Source: Mycoplasmatota bacterium (GTDB taxonomy: Bacteria > Bacillota_I > Bacilli_A > Haloplasmatales > Haloplasmataceae). From it: a DNA stretch of 64,000 bases. Positions 18,206 to 27,835 of this stretch are shown piece by piece. The stretch covers positions 1,743,156 to 1,807,155 of the forward strand of contig CP074573.1 of NCBI GenBank assembly GCA_018394295.1. Direction: 5' to 3'. Below the pieces are notes generated by a model. That model was not told where the DNA came from. It searched no databases and was given only the letters and a program-made list of their open reading frames with translations. Made by a program: the position numbers and the translations under genes. The first letter of the stretch is position 1; each line of letters starts with the position of its first letter.

Positions 18206-20113
18206 TTACTTAGTTGATTTAATCATTAATTCACACATTTTATTAGAAAACTCAATTGGGTCATCTAATTTAAAACCTTCAACTAATAATGCTTGTGAAT
18301 ATAATAAAGTTGCATAATCATTAATATCTTCTTTATCTTTTTCATAAACAGTTTCAAGTGCTTTAAACAATTGATGATTTGGGTTTATTTCTAATACTCT
18401 TTGTGCTTTAACACCATTATTTCCTCCTGGCATCACAGCTAGGACTTTTTCCATTTCAAATGAAATATCATCTTTACTAACTAAACAAACAGCACTATCT
18501 TTTAATCTTGATGATAATTTAACTTCGCTTACTTTATCTGTTAAACAGTCTTTAATATGACTTAATAAATCCTTATATGTTTTTTCTTTTTCTTCTAAGG
18601 CTTCTTTCTCTTCATTACTTTCAAGATTTAAATCACCTTGTGATATATTTTTAAACTTTTTGTTATCATATTCCATCAAAATTTTAATCGCGAATTCATC
18701 AATGTCATCTGTGAAATATAACACTTCATAATCTTTTTCTTTTAATAATTCCATTTGTGGTAATTTATCTAATTGATCAATACTTTGACCGGATGCATAA
18801 TAAATGAATTCTTGCTCTTCTTTCATTCTTTCAACGTATTCTTTTAAAGTGGTATATTCTTTATCTTTAGAAGAATTAAAGATAATTAAGTCTTTTAATA
18901 AATCTTTTTTAGCACCAAATTGGTCATATACACCATATTTTATATTAACACCATAAGTTTTATAAAACTCAATGTATTGTTCACGGTCATTTTTAAGCAT
19001 TCTTTCTAATTCATTTTTAATCTTTTTCTCTAAATTTGAAGCAATCTTTGATAACTGTTTATCATGTTGCAACATTTCCCTTGATATATTCAATGATAAA
19101 TCAGGTGAATCAACTAAACCTTTGATAAAACGTAAATAATCAGGAATTAATTCTTTACACTTATCCATGATGAATACACCTTTTGAATATAACTGTAGTC
19201 CTTTTTCATATTTTTCAGAATACAAATCATAAGGTGCTTTTTTAGGTATAAAGATTAAAGCATTATAATTTAAAGCACCTTCAACATTCATATGAATAGA
19301 TTTAATAGGTACTTCATAATCATGAAATTGATACTTATAAAATTCATTTAAATCTTCTTCAGAAATTTCTGATTTACTTTTTTTCCAAAGAGGAATCATT
19401 GAATTTAAATTTTCCATTTCAGTCATATTTTCAAACTCATCTTTATTGTCTTCTTTAGGAACTTGTTTAGTGACTTCCATAACAATTGGATATCTGACAT
19501 AATCTGAATATTTTTTAACTAATTCCTTAATTTTAAATTCTTCTAGATATACATCATAAGATTCATCTTCTTCATTATTATCACGTAAAAAAAGTGTGAT
19601 TTCAGTTCCATGATCTTCTTTCGCTGATTTTTCGATTTCATAAGTATCTTCACCAGTAGATTCCCAGCTTAAACCAGATTCTGAATAAGGCGACTTAGTC
19701 TTAACCGCTACCTTAGAAGCAACCATAAAAGCTGAATAAAAACCAACACCAAATTGCCCTATCATATCTAAGTTAATATTCTCAGCGTTAGTTTGTAATT
19801 TCTCTAAAAAAGATTTTGAACCAGATTTCGCAATAGTTCCTAAGTTTTCAACTAATTCTTCTTCTGTCATTCCAATTCCATTATCTTTAATGGTAATCGT
19901 TTTGTCTTCTTTTGAAACTTCAATTTCGATTTTATACTCTTCATTTGATTTTAATGTATCATCTTGCAATGATAAGAAATTATATTTATCGATAGCATCG
20001 CTAGCATTTGATATAAGTTCTCTTAAAAAGATTTCTTTGTGAGTATAAATCGAATTAATCATTAAATTAAGTAGTTGTTTAGACTCCGTTTTAAATTCTC
20101 TAACATTACTCAT
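18206..20113 (-). CDS. htpG: Chaperone protein HtpG (Hsp90)
   Basis: A 635-residue cytosolic ATP-dependent chaperone. The N-terminal GHKL ATPase is intact: LRELISNASDAIDKYNF, KDNGIGMTEEELVENLGTIAKSGS and GQFGVGFYSAFMVA. The middle domain carries LPDYLRFIKGLVDSPDLSLNISREMLQ, and the C-terminal dimerisation domain is complete (LLYSQALLVEGFKLDDP). It lacks the eukaryotic MEEVD tail, as expected. AGGAGG precedes the ATG. The promoter is sigma-A type and I see no CIRCE element. Confidence 0.97.
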   Translation of the reverse strand: MSNVREFKTESKQLLNLMINSIYTHKEIFLRELISNASDAIDKYNFLSLQDDTLKSNEEYKIEIEVSKEDKTITIKDNGIGMTEEELVENLGTIAKSGSKSFLEKLQTNAENINLDMIGQFGVGFYSAFMVASKVAVKTKSPYSESGLSWESTGEDTYEIEKSAKEDHGTEITLFLRDNNEEDESYDVYLEEFKIKELVKKYSDYVRYPIVMEVTKQVPKEDNKDEFENMTEMENLNSMIPLWKKSKSEISEEDLNEFYKYQFHDYEVPIKSIHMNVEGALNYNALIFIPKKAPYDLYSEKYEKGLQLYSKGVFIMDKCKELIPDYLRFIKGLVDSPDLSLNISREMLQHDKQLSKIASNLEKKIKNELERMLKNDREQYIEFYKTYGVNIKYGVYDQFGAKKDLLKDLIIFNSSKDKEYTTLKEYVERMKEEQEFIYYASGQSIDQLDKLPQMELLKEKDYEVLYFTDDIDEFAIKILMEYDNKKFKNISQGDLNLESNEEKEALEEKEKTYKDLLSHIKDCLTDKVSEVKLSSRLKDSAVCLVSKDDISFEMEKVLAVMPGGNNGVKAQRVLEINPNHQLFKALETVYEKDKEDINDYATLLYSQALLVEGFKLDDPIEFSNKMCELMIKSTK

Positions 20114-20143
20114 TTATATAACCTCCTTATTATTACAAAAATT

Positions 20144-20172
20144 ATAATAAATAATAATAACCAATTTGTCAA
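20144..20172 (-). promoter_or_regulatory. htpG promoter
   Basis: Minus-strand TTGACA-17-TATTAT, 30 bases before the start codon; an overlapping TATAAT three bases on is an alternative -10. Confidence 0.8.
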
Positions 20173-20249
20173 GTCTGAAGTATTTTAGAAAATTAAAAAA
20201 TATTTTTTATTTTATCCTAAAACTGTTAAAAATATAATTGGGGTGATCA

Positions 20250-20894
20250 ATGAATATGATTGGATTAATCTGTTCTTATATTCTACTTCTATTCCTGTTT
20301 ATAATCGCTACCCTTTTACCTAAATTTCATATTTCAAAGGAAATGACACGACAGATCATCCATATTTGTATTGCTAATTGGTGGATAATTGCGATGATTT
20401 TTTTTAAAGATGTCTATATCGCATTAATTCCTCCTATTTCCTTTGTGATTTTGAACTTTTTATCTTACCGTTATCACCTAGTTTCAGGAATAGAACGAGA
20501 CGATAAAAAGGAGTTAGGGACTCTCTATTATCCAATTTCTTTAGTTGTACTTGTCCTCTTTACTTTTGGGTACATAAATAAACCCTACATAGGTGCTATT
20601 GGTGTAATGATTATGGGATATGGTGATGGGATTGCTACAATTATAGGCTATAAGTTTGGAAAGAAAAAACTCTTTAAAAATAAAACTTACCTTGGAAGTA
20701 TGACAATGTTTATTATTTCCTTTTTAACTACTTTTATCCTTTTATGGATATTTAATCCACTTCATCTATTCATCTATAGTTTCATTATTGCCATAACAGC
20801 AACTATCGCAGAAGGATTATCCTGTAAAGGTTTAGATAATCTAACGGTTCCCCTTTTTACGACATTCATTTATTATTTATTAATTACTATATAA
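20250..20894 (+). CDS. CdsA / dolichol-phytol kinase family membrane protein
   Basis: A 214-residue protein with about six membrane helices. Conserved features of the CTP-dependent polyprenol/phytol kinase and phosphatidate cytidylyltransferase superfamily are seen: EMTRQIIHI, ELGTLYYPIS, GYGDGIATIIGYKFGKK, KTYLGSMTMF and the C-terminal GLSCKGLDNLTVPL. It probably transfers a phosphate or CMP moiety from CTP to a lipid alcohol at the membrane. Short length favours the VTE5/SEC59-like kinase branch over true CdsA. GGGGTGATCA precedes the ATG. Confidence 0.75.
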   Translation: MNMIGLICSYILLLFLFIIATLLPKFHISKEMTRQIIHICIANWWIIAMIFFKDVYIALIPPISFVILNFLSYRYHLVSGIERDDKKELGTLYYPISLVVLVLFTFGYINKPYIGAIGVMIMGYGDGIATIIGYKFGKKKLFKNKTYLGSMTMFIISFLTTFILLWIFNPLHLFIYSFIIAITATIAEGLSCKGLDNLTVPLFTTFIYYLLITI

Positions 20895-20902
20895 AAAGAA
20901 AA

Positions 20903-20922
20903 AAAACGCATCATTGCGTTTT
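20903..20922 (+). terminator. Terminator of the lipid kinase-like gene
   Basis: aaaacgca-TCAT-tgcgtttt hairpin with A and T runs on both sides. Confidence 0.8.
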
Positions 20923-20961
20923 TAGTTTTTCAACGATTAAAAGAAATCTTCACTTATAATA

Positions 20962-21456
20962 TTAAAAACAATTTCCTAAAGTCATTAATAAATTATATAA
21001 TCCACTATGTCTTAGTTCATCAGTAATAATTTCAGTTAACATATTAATATGAACTCGATTTTCCATCGCAAATAGGATTTGACGATATTTTTGAACGGCA
21101 GATAATTCACCCATTAATGCTTGTTTTAATCCCTCACAATATGATTTGGGTTTATCGAATGGTTCGTCTAATCCATGAGGTAAGACTTGACCTGTTAATT
21201 GATAGTAAATCGTTCTAAACATTTTATTGTGTCTAATTTCATCATCACGAATACTAGAAACAATTTGATTTGCTTCTTCTGTAGGAGCAACACTTACTAG
21301 ATAATTATAAAATAATTCATCCTTTCTTTCTCCACCTAAAGTATTTCGAATCAATTCCAATCCTTTTTGATAATTTTTGGGATGCGTATAAGATGATAAA
21401 TCTGTCATCATGTCATTTATCCCATCAAGATAATCATTATTCGGATTATAATACAT
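20962..21456 (-). CDS. Ferritin-like di-iron protein
   Basis: A 164-residue four-helix-bundle protein. The ligand pattern of a di-iron centre is visible: an acidic residue in GGERKDELFYN (E43 or E47), E73-x-x-H76 (DDEIRH), E117 (GELSAVQKYR) and E147-x-x-H150 (DELRH). It belongs to the ferritin-like/rubrerythrin-type family seen in Bacillus (YhjR-like) without a rubredoxin domain. Probably cytosolic, with an oxidative-stress or iron role by analogy. The ATG after TGGAGG is preferred over an in-frame ATG six codons upstream that includes the ribosome site. Confidence 0.78.
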   Translation of the reverse strand: MYYNPNNDYLDGINDMMTDLSSYTHPKNYQKGLELIRNTLGGERKDELFYNYLVSVAPTEEANQIVSSIRDDEIRHNKMFRTIYYQLTGQVLPHGLDEPFDKPKSYCEGLKQALMGELSAVQKYRQILFAMENRVHINMLTEIITDELRHSGLYNLLMTLGNCF

Positions 21457-21494
21457 ACAAAACCTCCATAACATTTTATTCTATGGTTAGGTTA

Positions 21495-22631
21495 TTAGAA
21501 TACATTAAGTTCTTCACATATTTGTATGTATAATTCTACACCTCGATATAATATTTTATCATCAAAATTAAAATGACAACTATGTAATGGGTAAGTATAA
21601 CCTAATTCCTCATTTCTTGAGCCTAGCATTAAAAAATAACCAGGTACTGTTTGTAAATAATATGAAAAATCTTCTGATATCATGATTGGTTTTAATTTAA
21701 TAATTTCCTCTTCTTTTAAGATTTTTTTCATTAATAAATAAAAATGATGATCATTAACTAATGGGGGATATAAATCTCTAAACACCATTTCCACTTGAAT
21801 ATTAAACATATTTTCGATTCCTTTATTAATTACTTCCATACGTTTTTTAATTAGATCATAAATTTCTCCATTAAATGCACGTACCGTACCATTTAAGTGA
21901 ATCTTACTAGCGATAACATTTCTTGCTTCTCCACCTCGAATTTTTCCAATTGTTACTACACCACTTTCGATTGGATTTACATTACGGCTAATAATACTTT
22001 GATAGGTTTGAATTAATTGAGAGGCTACATAAATCCCATCAACCCCATTTTGTGGCATTGCACCATGACAACTAATCGCATGAATGGTAATATCAAATTC
22101 ACCAGCCTGCCCCATTAACACACCATCCGTTAATCCTATTTTACCTTCTGGGATTTCTGGATAAACATGTAATCCAAATATTTTTTCAACATGATATTTT
22201 TGTAAATAGCCATCTTGGATAATGATTTTAGCCCCTCCTGGGCCTTCTTCAGCAGGTTGAAAGATAAGCACTATATCTTTTTTAAGTTGCAAATTAGAGA
22301 TATAAGAGGCAAATCCAAGCAAAATACTCATATGTCCATCATGACCACAAGCATGCATTCTTCCTTCATGTGTAGATATAAAATCAACATTTGTTTTTTC
22401 ATGAACCGCTAAGGCATCCATATCCGCCCTAAATGCAATCGCTTGATTTTCTTTTCCTCTTTTTAATGCGATAAGTCCTGTTTCAGCCACTTCTTCAACT
22501 TCAAAACTTAATTTTAATAATTCACTTTTTATAAAAGCTTGGGTTTTAATTTCTTGAAATCCTAATTCAGGAATTTGATGTAAATAATGTCTAAATCTTT
22601 TAATTTCATTTTTCAACGTTTGATTTAACAT
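21495..22631 (-). CDS. M20 family amidohydrolase
   Basis: A 378-residue zinc amidohydrolase of the HipO/N-acyl-amino-acid deacylase group. Metal-site features: MHACGHDGHMSILLGFA, the catalytic glutamate in FQPAEEGPGGAKIII, GLHVYPEIPEGKIG, and the late SEDFSYYLQTVPGYFLMLGS. It removes an acyl group from an amino acid or a peptide-like amide. N-acetyldiaminopimelate deacetylase is one possible role in Firmicutes, but no dap genes lie nearby. GGAGAAG precedes the ATG. Confidence 0.88.
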   Translation of the reverse strand: MLNQTLKNEIKRFRHYLHQIPELGFQEIKTQAFIKSELLKLSFEVEEVAETGLIALKRGKENQAIAFRADMDALAVHEKTNVDFISTHEGRMHACGHDGHMSILLGFASYISNLQLKKDIVLIFQPAEEGPGGAKIIIQDGYLQKYHVEKIFGLHVYPEIPEGKIGLTDGVLMGQAGEFDITIHAISCHGAMPQNGVDGIYVASQLIQTYQSIISRNVNPIESGVVTIGKIRGGEARNVIASKIHLNGTVRAFNGEIYDLIKKRMEVINKGIENMFNIQVEMVFRDLYPPLVNDHHFYLLMKKILKEEEIIKLKPIMISEDFSYYLQTVPGYFLMLGSRNEELGYTYPLHSCHFNFDDKILYRGVELYIQICEELNVF

Positions 22632-22703
22632 TTTTCTTCTCCTACCTACAATCTATTATGAATCTTGTAAGTTTAGTTTACGTAATAAATAGTTTGGATG
22701 GTC

Positions 22704-23099
22704 TTATAATACAAATATCGTAAACAAAATGAGAATTAATCCAAATAAACTTACAAATCCATCAATTATATATAATTGTTTTTCTTTTTTAAGTAAATTA
22801 GTTAACCATGAGTAAAACTTTTCATAATTAAATAATAACACAATTATTTTAATTAAAGTACATGAAAATAATAAACTGATCACAATTGATAGAGAAATCT
22901 GAGTGACTAATTCGATTATCCAGGTCACAATTAATAGAACTAGTCCTAAAATTGAGATGATATTAATCCAATAAGGTTTTTCTTCAGGATACATTTTTTG
23001 AATCCATTTTTTTTCATCAAAAGGTAGTATATGAAGATAGAATGGTTTTAAAAATGCCATAATACCAAACAATATTCCTAAACATTTAAAATATAACAT
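22704..23099 (-). CDS. Small four-helix membrane protein, unknown function
   Basis: The 131-residue product has four predicted membrane helices with short connecting loops (first at 3-22, then about 48-68, 72-92 and 112-130), and a charged loop FDEKKWIQKMYPEEKPYW. I recognise no family. GGTGATTGT precedes the ATG. It is on the same strand as the M20 hydrolase, 70 bases upstream of it, and may share its transcript. Confidence 0.55.
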   Translation of the reverse strand: MLYFKCLGILFGIMAFLKPFYLHILPFDEKKWIQKMYPEEKPYWINIISILGLVLLIVTWIIELVTQISLSIVISLLFSCTLIKIIVLLFNYEKFYSWLTNLLKKEKQLYIIDGFVSLFGLILILFTIFVL

Positions 23100-23680
23100 A
23101 CAATCACCAAAATATTATATTTAAATTAAATTAGCTTATACCTTAATTTAAATAAAAAAATTTGTATGAACAATAATCTTATACTTAAAGATGGTAAAGA
23201 AAAAACCATTTATAAACCTTTTCCTTCTTTATAAGTTACTTTATTATAAGTTATTTCATAATACATTTCAATATATAATTAAATTTAGTTTTCGTATATT
23301 GTATTTTTAATCAGCTGATTTTGAATAACATCAGCTACTTTTTCAAATTTATAATTTTAAAGATTATCATGTTTCTTCTTTCAGTTAATCCTAATACGAA
23401 ATCACTTTTACTATTTAACACCTTTTTTATGAGATTATTAAGTCAAGAACTAACTTAGTAAACACAGTTTAGAACTTTTTTTATATAAAGTTTGACACAT
23501 ATAATCCTCAAAATTAATTATCGTAAATTATGTATTGGTTAGGAAAACATATTATTAAGTAATTATAGAAATTAATAGAATTATTTTATAACTTGATAAT
23601 TGTTTGTCAATTATTTATTGCATCAAGTATTGCGTGACTTTTATAATTTAACCTATATAATTAGAGTAAGAGGTGATAAG
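23100..23680. other. Intergenic region upstream of the HTH-membrane regulator
   Basis: About 580 AT-rich bases without a credible reading frame. A 7-bp inverted repeat, ataattg-TTTGT-caattat (23596-23614), lies about 70 bases before the regulator start and could be an autoregulatory operator. Nothing else supported. Confidence 0.35.
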
Positions 23681-24985
23681 ATGAAGAATATTAACGAAAA
23701 TATAAAAAAATATCGATTAGAGAAGGGAATAACTCAACAAGAAATTGCTGATAAACTTTTTGTGACAAGGCAATGTATTTCACGATGGGAGCAAGGAAAA
23801 AGTGTTCCTGATATTGAAAGCCTTGAGAAATTAGCTAGTATTCTAGAAATTACAGTTAGTGAAATAATTGATGATGAATCAATTAAAACATTAACTATTA
23901 ATGAAGCTATTATAAACCGAAAATTTAAAAAATTTATTTGGACTTCTTTAATTATTAGTGCATTGGCTGTCTTATTAACTATTATTGGATATATTGTTAT
24001 TAATGAACAATATAACGCGAATAAAATTGGAAATATAAAAAATACCTTAGGTATTATTACAGAAATGGATACTATTACCGAACATGACCTTGAACATCAA
24101 ATAATCAAGTTTGAAAATGAAGAAAATATTTACATATTAAATATAAGTTATTTTGGTGAAGTTAAATTTTTTGATAACAAAGTAAAATCCATTAGTTATC
24201 ACGATTTAAAAGTTGGAGATACAATAGAATTAGAATACCGAAATGAGTTAAAATCAGAAAATGTCACTAAAATAAATGTAATTGATTCTAAAGTGGAAAA
24301 AAGTTTAATAGGTGTAATTCTTGTCGCTAATGGAGAAACATATGAGTCGATTGAAGATATTCAAAGAAATAATGATTCTGGTTTGCACTTTTATTTATTT
24401 GAAAAAGAAAATAATAGTAATCATACTATAACAAATATGGGGCTGGGAGAAACTAAATCTAATATTACATATAATGGAAATCATTTTCATTATGATTTTG
24501 AACTTAACATTTATTTTGATAGAGCAAAAATCATAAATGATGTGGTTATAGGTTTAGTATATTCTACTGGAATAGAGTATGTAGAAACAATAGATATAGC
24601 TTATTTAAACTCTCAAAATCGAATATATAACGGTGAAATGGATTATGAATCTCAAAACATCTATTCAGTACATAGTGCTGATGTAACCTATGAAGTGAAT
24701 TTTATTGAAACAAATACATTTAGTTCAATTGAAGTTTACGAATATGATATAAACCATAATCTAATTAAAACAACATCACTTAATTTTGATGATTATTTTA
24801 ATTTTAATGCAGATGAAAATGCTATCTATTCCTATATTAAGGTAACAAGTGAAAATGATGATTACTACTATAGAGAGGTTTATCACCTTATGGTTGGTGA
24901 AAAATTAGATATACCGAAAAGTGATGAATATGGATTAGTGATAAATACAACATTTTTCTATCATTCTTATTCACCTAAAAATTGA
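23681..24985 (+). CDS. XRE-type HTH protein with one membrane helix and large extracellular domain
   Basis: A 434-residue protein. Residues 1-60 are a Cro/C1-type HTH (MKNINENIKKYRLEKGITQQ, then IADKLFVTRQCISRWEQGKSVPDIESLEKLA). A single membrane helix follows (about 82-104, WTSLIISALAVLLTIIGYIVI), then some 320 residues of beta-rich, Asn/Tyr-rich sequence predicted outside. This layout suggests a membrane-bound transcription factor sensing an outside signal. I do not recognise the outer domain. The ATG after AGAGGTGATAAG is preferred over the longer frame. It ends in TGA. Confidence 0.75.
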   Translation: MKNINENIKKYRLEKGITQQEIADKLFVTRQCISRWEQGKSVPDIESLEKLASILEITVSEIIDDESIKTLTINEAIINRKFKKFIWTSLIISALAVLLTIIGYIVINEQYNANKIGNIKNTLGIITEMDTITEHDLEHQIIKFENEENIYILNISYFGEVKFFDNKVKSISYHDLKVGDTIELEYRNELKSENVTKINVIDSKVEKSLIGVILVANGETYESIEDIQRNNDSGLHFYLFEKENNSNHTITNMGLGETKSNITYNGNHFHYDFELNIYFDRAKIINDVVIGLVYSTGIEYVETIDIAYLNSQNRIYNGEMDYESQNIYSVHSADVTYEVNFIETNTFSSIEVYEYDINHNLIKTTSLNFDDYFNFNADENAIYSYIKVTSENDDYYYREVYHLMVGEKLDIPKSDEYGLVINTTFFYHSYSPKN

Positions 24986-25013
24986 AAACATTATACACAT
25001 ATAGTAAAACTAA

Positions 25014-25064
25014 AAGGTAAGCTAAAACCCAATCAAATATGTTATAAGGGTTACAGTTTACCTT
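25014..25064. terminator. Imperfect terminator hairpin after the HTH-membrane gene
   Basis: aaggtaagctaaaaccc pairs with gggttacagtttacctt (about 14 of 17 bases) across a 17-nt loop, with T-rich flanks. Confidence 0.55.
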
Positions 25065-25136
25065 AATTATTTATTCAACATATACTGGTGATTTTTTATT
25101 TTTCAAATTTTCAGGAAAACATAAAATAATCAAGAA

Positions 25137-26450
25137 TCACTGCTTCTTTAAATGTTGTAAATAGGATAAACGATCTTTAAATTTCTTTTCTAAGCCCTGT
25201 TCAGTAGGTTCATAATAACGTTGGTTTTTTAAATTATTCGGTAGGCATTGCATATTGGTTATTTTATTTTCAAAATCATGCGCGTAAGTATAATTTTTTC
25301 CATAACCTAAACTATCCATCAGTTTTGTTGGTGCATTTCTTAATTGGTATGGCACACCTTCAGATAATGTATTTAAAGCATCTTTTTTTGCTTTATCATA
25401 AGCCAAATATAACGCATTTGATTTAGGTGCTAGAGATAAATAAACCACTGCTTGGGTTAAATTAACGTTACACTCTGGCATTCCATTAAAATGGGAGGCT
25501 TGATAAGCTGATACTGTGATATCTAATGCACGAGGATCTGCTAACCCAATATCTTCAGATGCAAATCGAATTAACCTCCTAGCAATATACAAGGGATTTT
25601 CTCCACCTTCAAGCATTCGTGCTAGCCAATAAACAGCAGCATCAGGGTCACTATTTCGCATTGATTTATGCAAAGCAGAAATCAAATTATAATGTTCTTC
25701 TCCACTTTTATCATATAATAATATTTTATTCTGCATACATTCTTCAACGGTTTCTTTTTTGATATAAATGATTCCTTCATCTTCTGAACTACTCATTACT
25801 GTCATGTCTAAAATTTTTAATGCACTTCGTGCATCTCCGTTACTAAACGCAGCAATACTTGATAATAACTCATCATCGATTTTAATTTTTTTATTAGAAA
25901 AAGCCCGTGAATCTTTTAATATATGCTTCAATAATCTTGTTATATCTTTTTCATTTAATGGATTTAATACAAAAACATGGCAACGTGATAGTAAAGCTGA
26001 GTTTACTTCAAATGATGGATTTTCTGTGGTTGCACCAATTAAACTGATATTTCCTTTTTCTACATGTGGTAGAAAAGCATCTTGTTGTGCTTTATTAAAC
26101 CGATGGATTTCATCAATAAATAAAACAGTTTTAATTCCTAATAATCGATTTTGTTCAGCTTTTAACATGACTTCTTTAATTTCTTTAATCCCACTTGAAA
26201 CAGCACTAAAATTGATAAAATTCGCTTTCGTCATATTCGCAATAATCATCGCTAAAGTGGTTTTACCAACACCAGGAGGTCCCCATAATATCATAGATGT
26301 TACTTGATCAGACTCAATTATTTTTCTTAATACTTTACCTTCGCTAATTAAATGATCTTGACCAAAAATTTCACTTAAATTTCGTGGTCTAACACGATCA
26401 GGGAGTGGTGTTTGGTCATGATTATAAAACAATGATGTTTTTTGATACAT
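25137..26450 (-). CDS. rarA: Replication-associated recombination protein A
   Basis: A 437-residue AAA+ ATPase of the RarA/MgsA/WRNIP1 family that acts at stalled replication forks with single-strand binding protein. Walker A GPPGVGKTTLA, Walker B LFIDEIHRFNKAQQD, sensor 1 ATTENPSF, arginine finger LLSRCHVF, and the C-terminal tetramerisation domain (GEEHYNLISALHKSMRNSDPDAA, GMPECNVNLTQAVVYLS) are present. The ATG eight bases after GGAAG is used. It ends in TGA, which argues for the standard code. As in Bacillus it lies near tcdA and hisS-aspS. Confidence 0.95.
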   Translation of the reverse strand: MYQKTSLFYNHDQTPLPDRVRPRNLSEIFGQDHLISEGKVLRKIIESDQVTSMILWGPPGVGKTTLAMIIANMTKANFINFSAVSSGIKEIKEVMLKAEQNRLLGIKTVLFIDEIHRFNKAQQDAFLPHVEKGNISLIGATTENPSFEVNSALLSRCHVFVLNPLNEKDITRLLKHILKDSRAFSNKKIKIDDELLSSIAAFSNGDARSALKILDMTVMSSSEDEGIIYIKKETVEECMQNKILLYDKSGEEHYNLISALHKSMRNSDPDAAVYWLARMLEGGENPLYIARRLIRFASEDIGLADPRALDITVSAYQASHFNGMPECNVNLTQAVVYLSLAPKSNALYLAYDKAKKDALNTLSEGVPYQLRNAPTKLMDSLGYGKNYTYAHDFENKITNMQCLPNNLKNQRYYEPTEQGLEKKFKDRLSYLQHLKKQ

Positions 26451-26539
26451 TCTATTCACTTCCAATCTACAAAGAACATTTGTTCGTATTTTTATTATAC
26501 CACCTTAATTTATAAATAACAATTTCTTATATAAAAAAA

Positions 26540-26555
26540 AGCCATATGTATGACT
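26540..26555 (-). terminator. Terminator of tcdA
   Basis: Minus-strand agtcata/tatggct hairpin, with one wobble pair and a very tight loop, followed by eight T. Confidence 0.55.
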
Positions 26556-26587
26556 TCTTTCTTTGAAAAAATTATTTGTTGTCTAAA

Positions 26588-27343
26588 TTAAGATTCACCA
26601 TCTCTTTCAAATGATATCTCTTTAAGTAAATTTCTAATGACATAACTTGTTGCGATTAAACCAGCAACAGGAGGTACAAAACTATTTGAAGCAGGTGGAA
26701 ACTGTGATTTTCTAGTTATTTTCGAAACATCTCCATCATATTCATCATATCGTGAGGTAATTGGTTTTTCCTTAGAATAAACAACAGGTACCTTCCCTTT
26801 AATCCCTTCTTTTCTTAGTTTTGTTCGAATGACTTTAGCGATTGGATCATAGGATGTATTCTTGATATCTGAGATTTCAAATTGAGAAGGATCTAATTTA
26901 TTCGCTGTTCCCATGACAGATATAAAAGGAATATTACGTTCTAAACATTCTTTAATAAGTAAAATTTTAAATGTAATTGTATCACTTGCATCAATAAAAA
27001 AATCAATTTCTTCATTAAAAATTTCATCATATGTATCAAAATTAAAGAATTTCTCATGTTTAACTACATGACATTTTGGATTAATTGATTGAATCCTATC
27101 AACCATTAAAGCTACTTTTGATTGTCCTACTGTTTCTAAAGTTGCATGAAGTTGCCGGTTAATATTGGTAATATCAACTTTATCTTTATCAATGAGAATA
27201 ATCTTACCCACCCCACTACGAGCAATCGATTCACAGGAATAACTCCCAACTCCCCCTAATCCTAAGATAGCAACGCTTTTATGATATAATATGTTCTGTC
27301 CTTCTTTACCGTAAGATAATAAATTTCTACTAAATTGATACAT
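26588..27343 (-). CDS. tcdA: tRNA threonylcarbamoyladenosine dehydratase
   Basis: A 251-residue E1-like enzyme (TcdA/CsdL/YrvM) that cyclises t6A37 of tRNA to ct6A using ATP. Nucleotide-binding loop LGLGGVGSYSCESIARSGVGKIILIDKDKVDITNINRQLHA is typical, as are DASDTITFKILLI and SVMGTANKLDPSQF. The ATG after GGAGTGATTTT is chosen; the longer frame adds residues with no ribosome site. Position between 6S RNA/aspS and rarA matches Bacillus gene order. Confidence 0.92.
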   Translation of the reverse strand: MYQFSRNLLSYGKEGQNILYHKSVAILGLGGVGSYSCESIARSGVGKIILIDKDKVDITNINRQLHATLETVGQSKVALMVDRIQSINPKCHVVKHEKFFNFDTYDEIFNEEIDFFIDASDTITFKILLIKECLERNIPFISVMGTANKLDPSQFEISDIKNTSYDPIAKVIRTKLRKEGIKGKVPVVYSKEKPITSRYDEYDGDVSKITRKSQFPPASNSFVPPVAGLIATSYVIRNLLKEISFERDGES

Positions 27344-27360
27344 AAAATCACTCCATAAAT

Positions 27361-27391
27361 AAAAAGAGTCAGTGATACCCAACTCTATTTT
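27361..27391 (-). terminator. Weak terminator overlapping a membrane-protein stop codon
   Basis: aaaaatagagt / actcttttt pairing around a 12-nt loop on the minus strand, with a T-run into the tcdA leader. Confidence 0.4.
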
Positions 27392-27813
27392 TTATTTTTA
27401 ATACCAAAATATGGTTTAACAATTATTGAAATAATATAAAATACCACAAAACCTAAGCTCAAAGGAATTACAATATCAATAGCAGATTCGATAAATTGAG
27501 AAATTAGTGCAACAACAAGAAAAATATCTACTAATAATATTATTTCAAACCACAAATAATGTTCATTATAGCCTTCTTCACTCTTATTTTCATCTACTTT
27601 TTCATTATTTTTTTTCGCTTTTTTGTAAATCAAATTCACAATAATTTCATATATAACAACAGTAATAACCGTAAATGTTTTAATCCCTATCTTAATAATT
27701 TGAAAATCATAACTAATAAAATAATCAACAAATGCGATGAGGCAAACAAATGTAAAAGCAACTAACTGATGCATTATAAAATTAATTTGATACTTTGATA
27801 ATTTCTTCTTCAT
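27385..27813 (-). CDS. Four-helix membrane protein, unknown function
   Basis: The 142-residue product has a basic N-terminus (MKKKLSKYQINF), two membrane helices, a highly charged cytosolic loop (KKAKKNNEKVDENKSEEGYN) and two more helices with a basic tail. I do not recognise a family. It lies between the AI-2E-type permease gene (22 bases upstream) and tcdA, probably in the same transcript. Confidence 0.55.
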   Translation of the reverse strand: MKKKLSKYQINFIMHQLVAFTFVCLIAFVDYFISYDFQIIKIGIKTFTVITVVIYEIIVNLIYKKAKKNNEKVDENKSEEGYNEHYLWFEIILLVDIFLVVALISQFIESAIDIVIPLSLGFVVFYIISIIVKPYFGIKNKK

Positions 27814-27835
27814 ATAAGGTTCCTCCTAATAATTG

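Noticed and set aside
20114-20249. CIRCE heat-shock operator before htpG
   Set aside because: No TTAGCACTC-N9-GAGTGCTAA-like repeat; only a sigma-A promoter is visible.
25768-26307. 179-residue plus-strand frame
   Set aside because: Antisense to rarA Walker motifs; no start signals.
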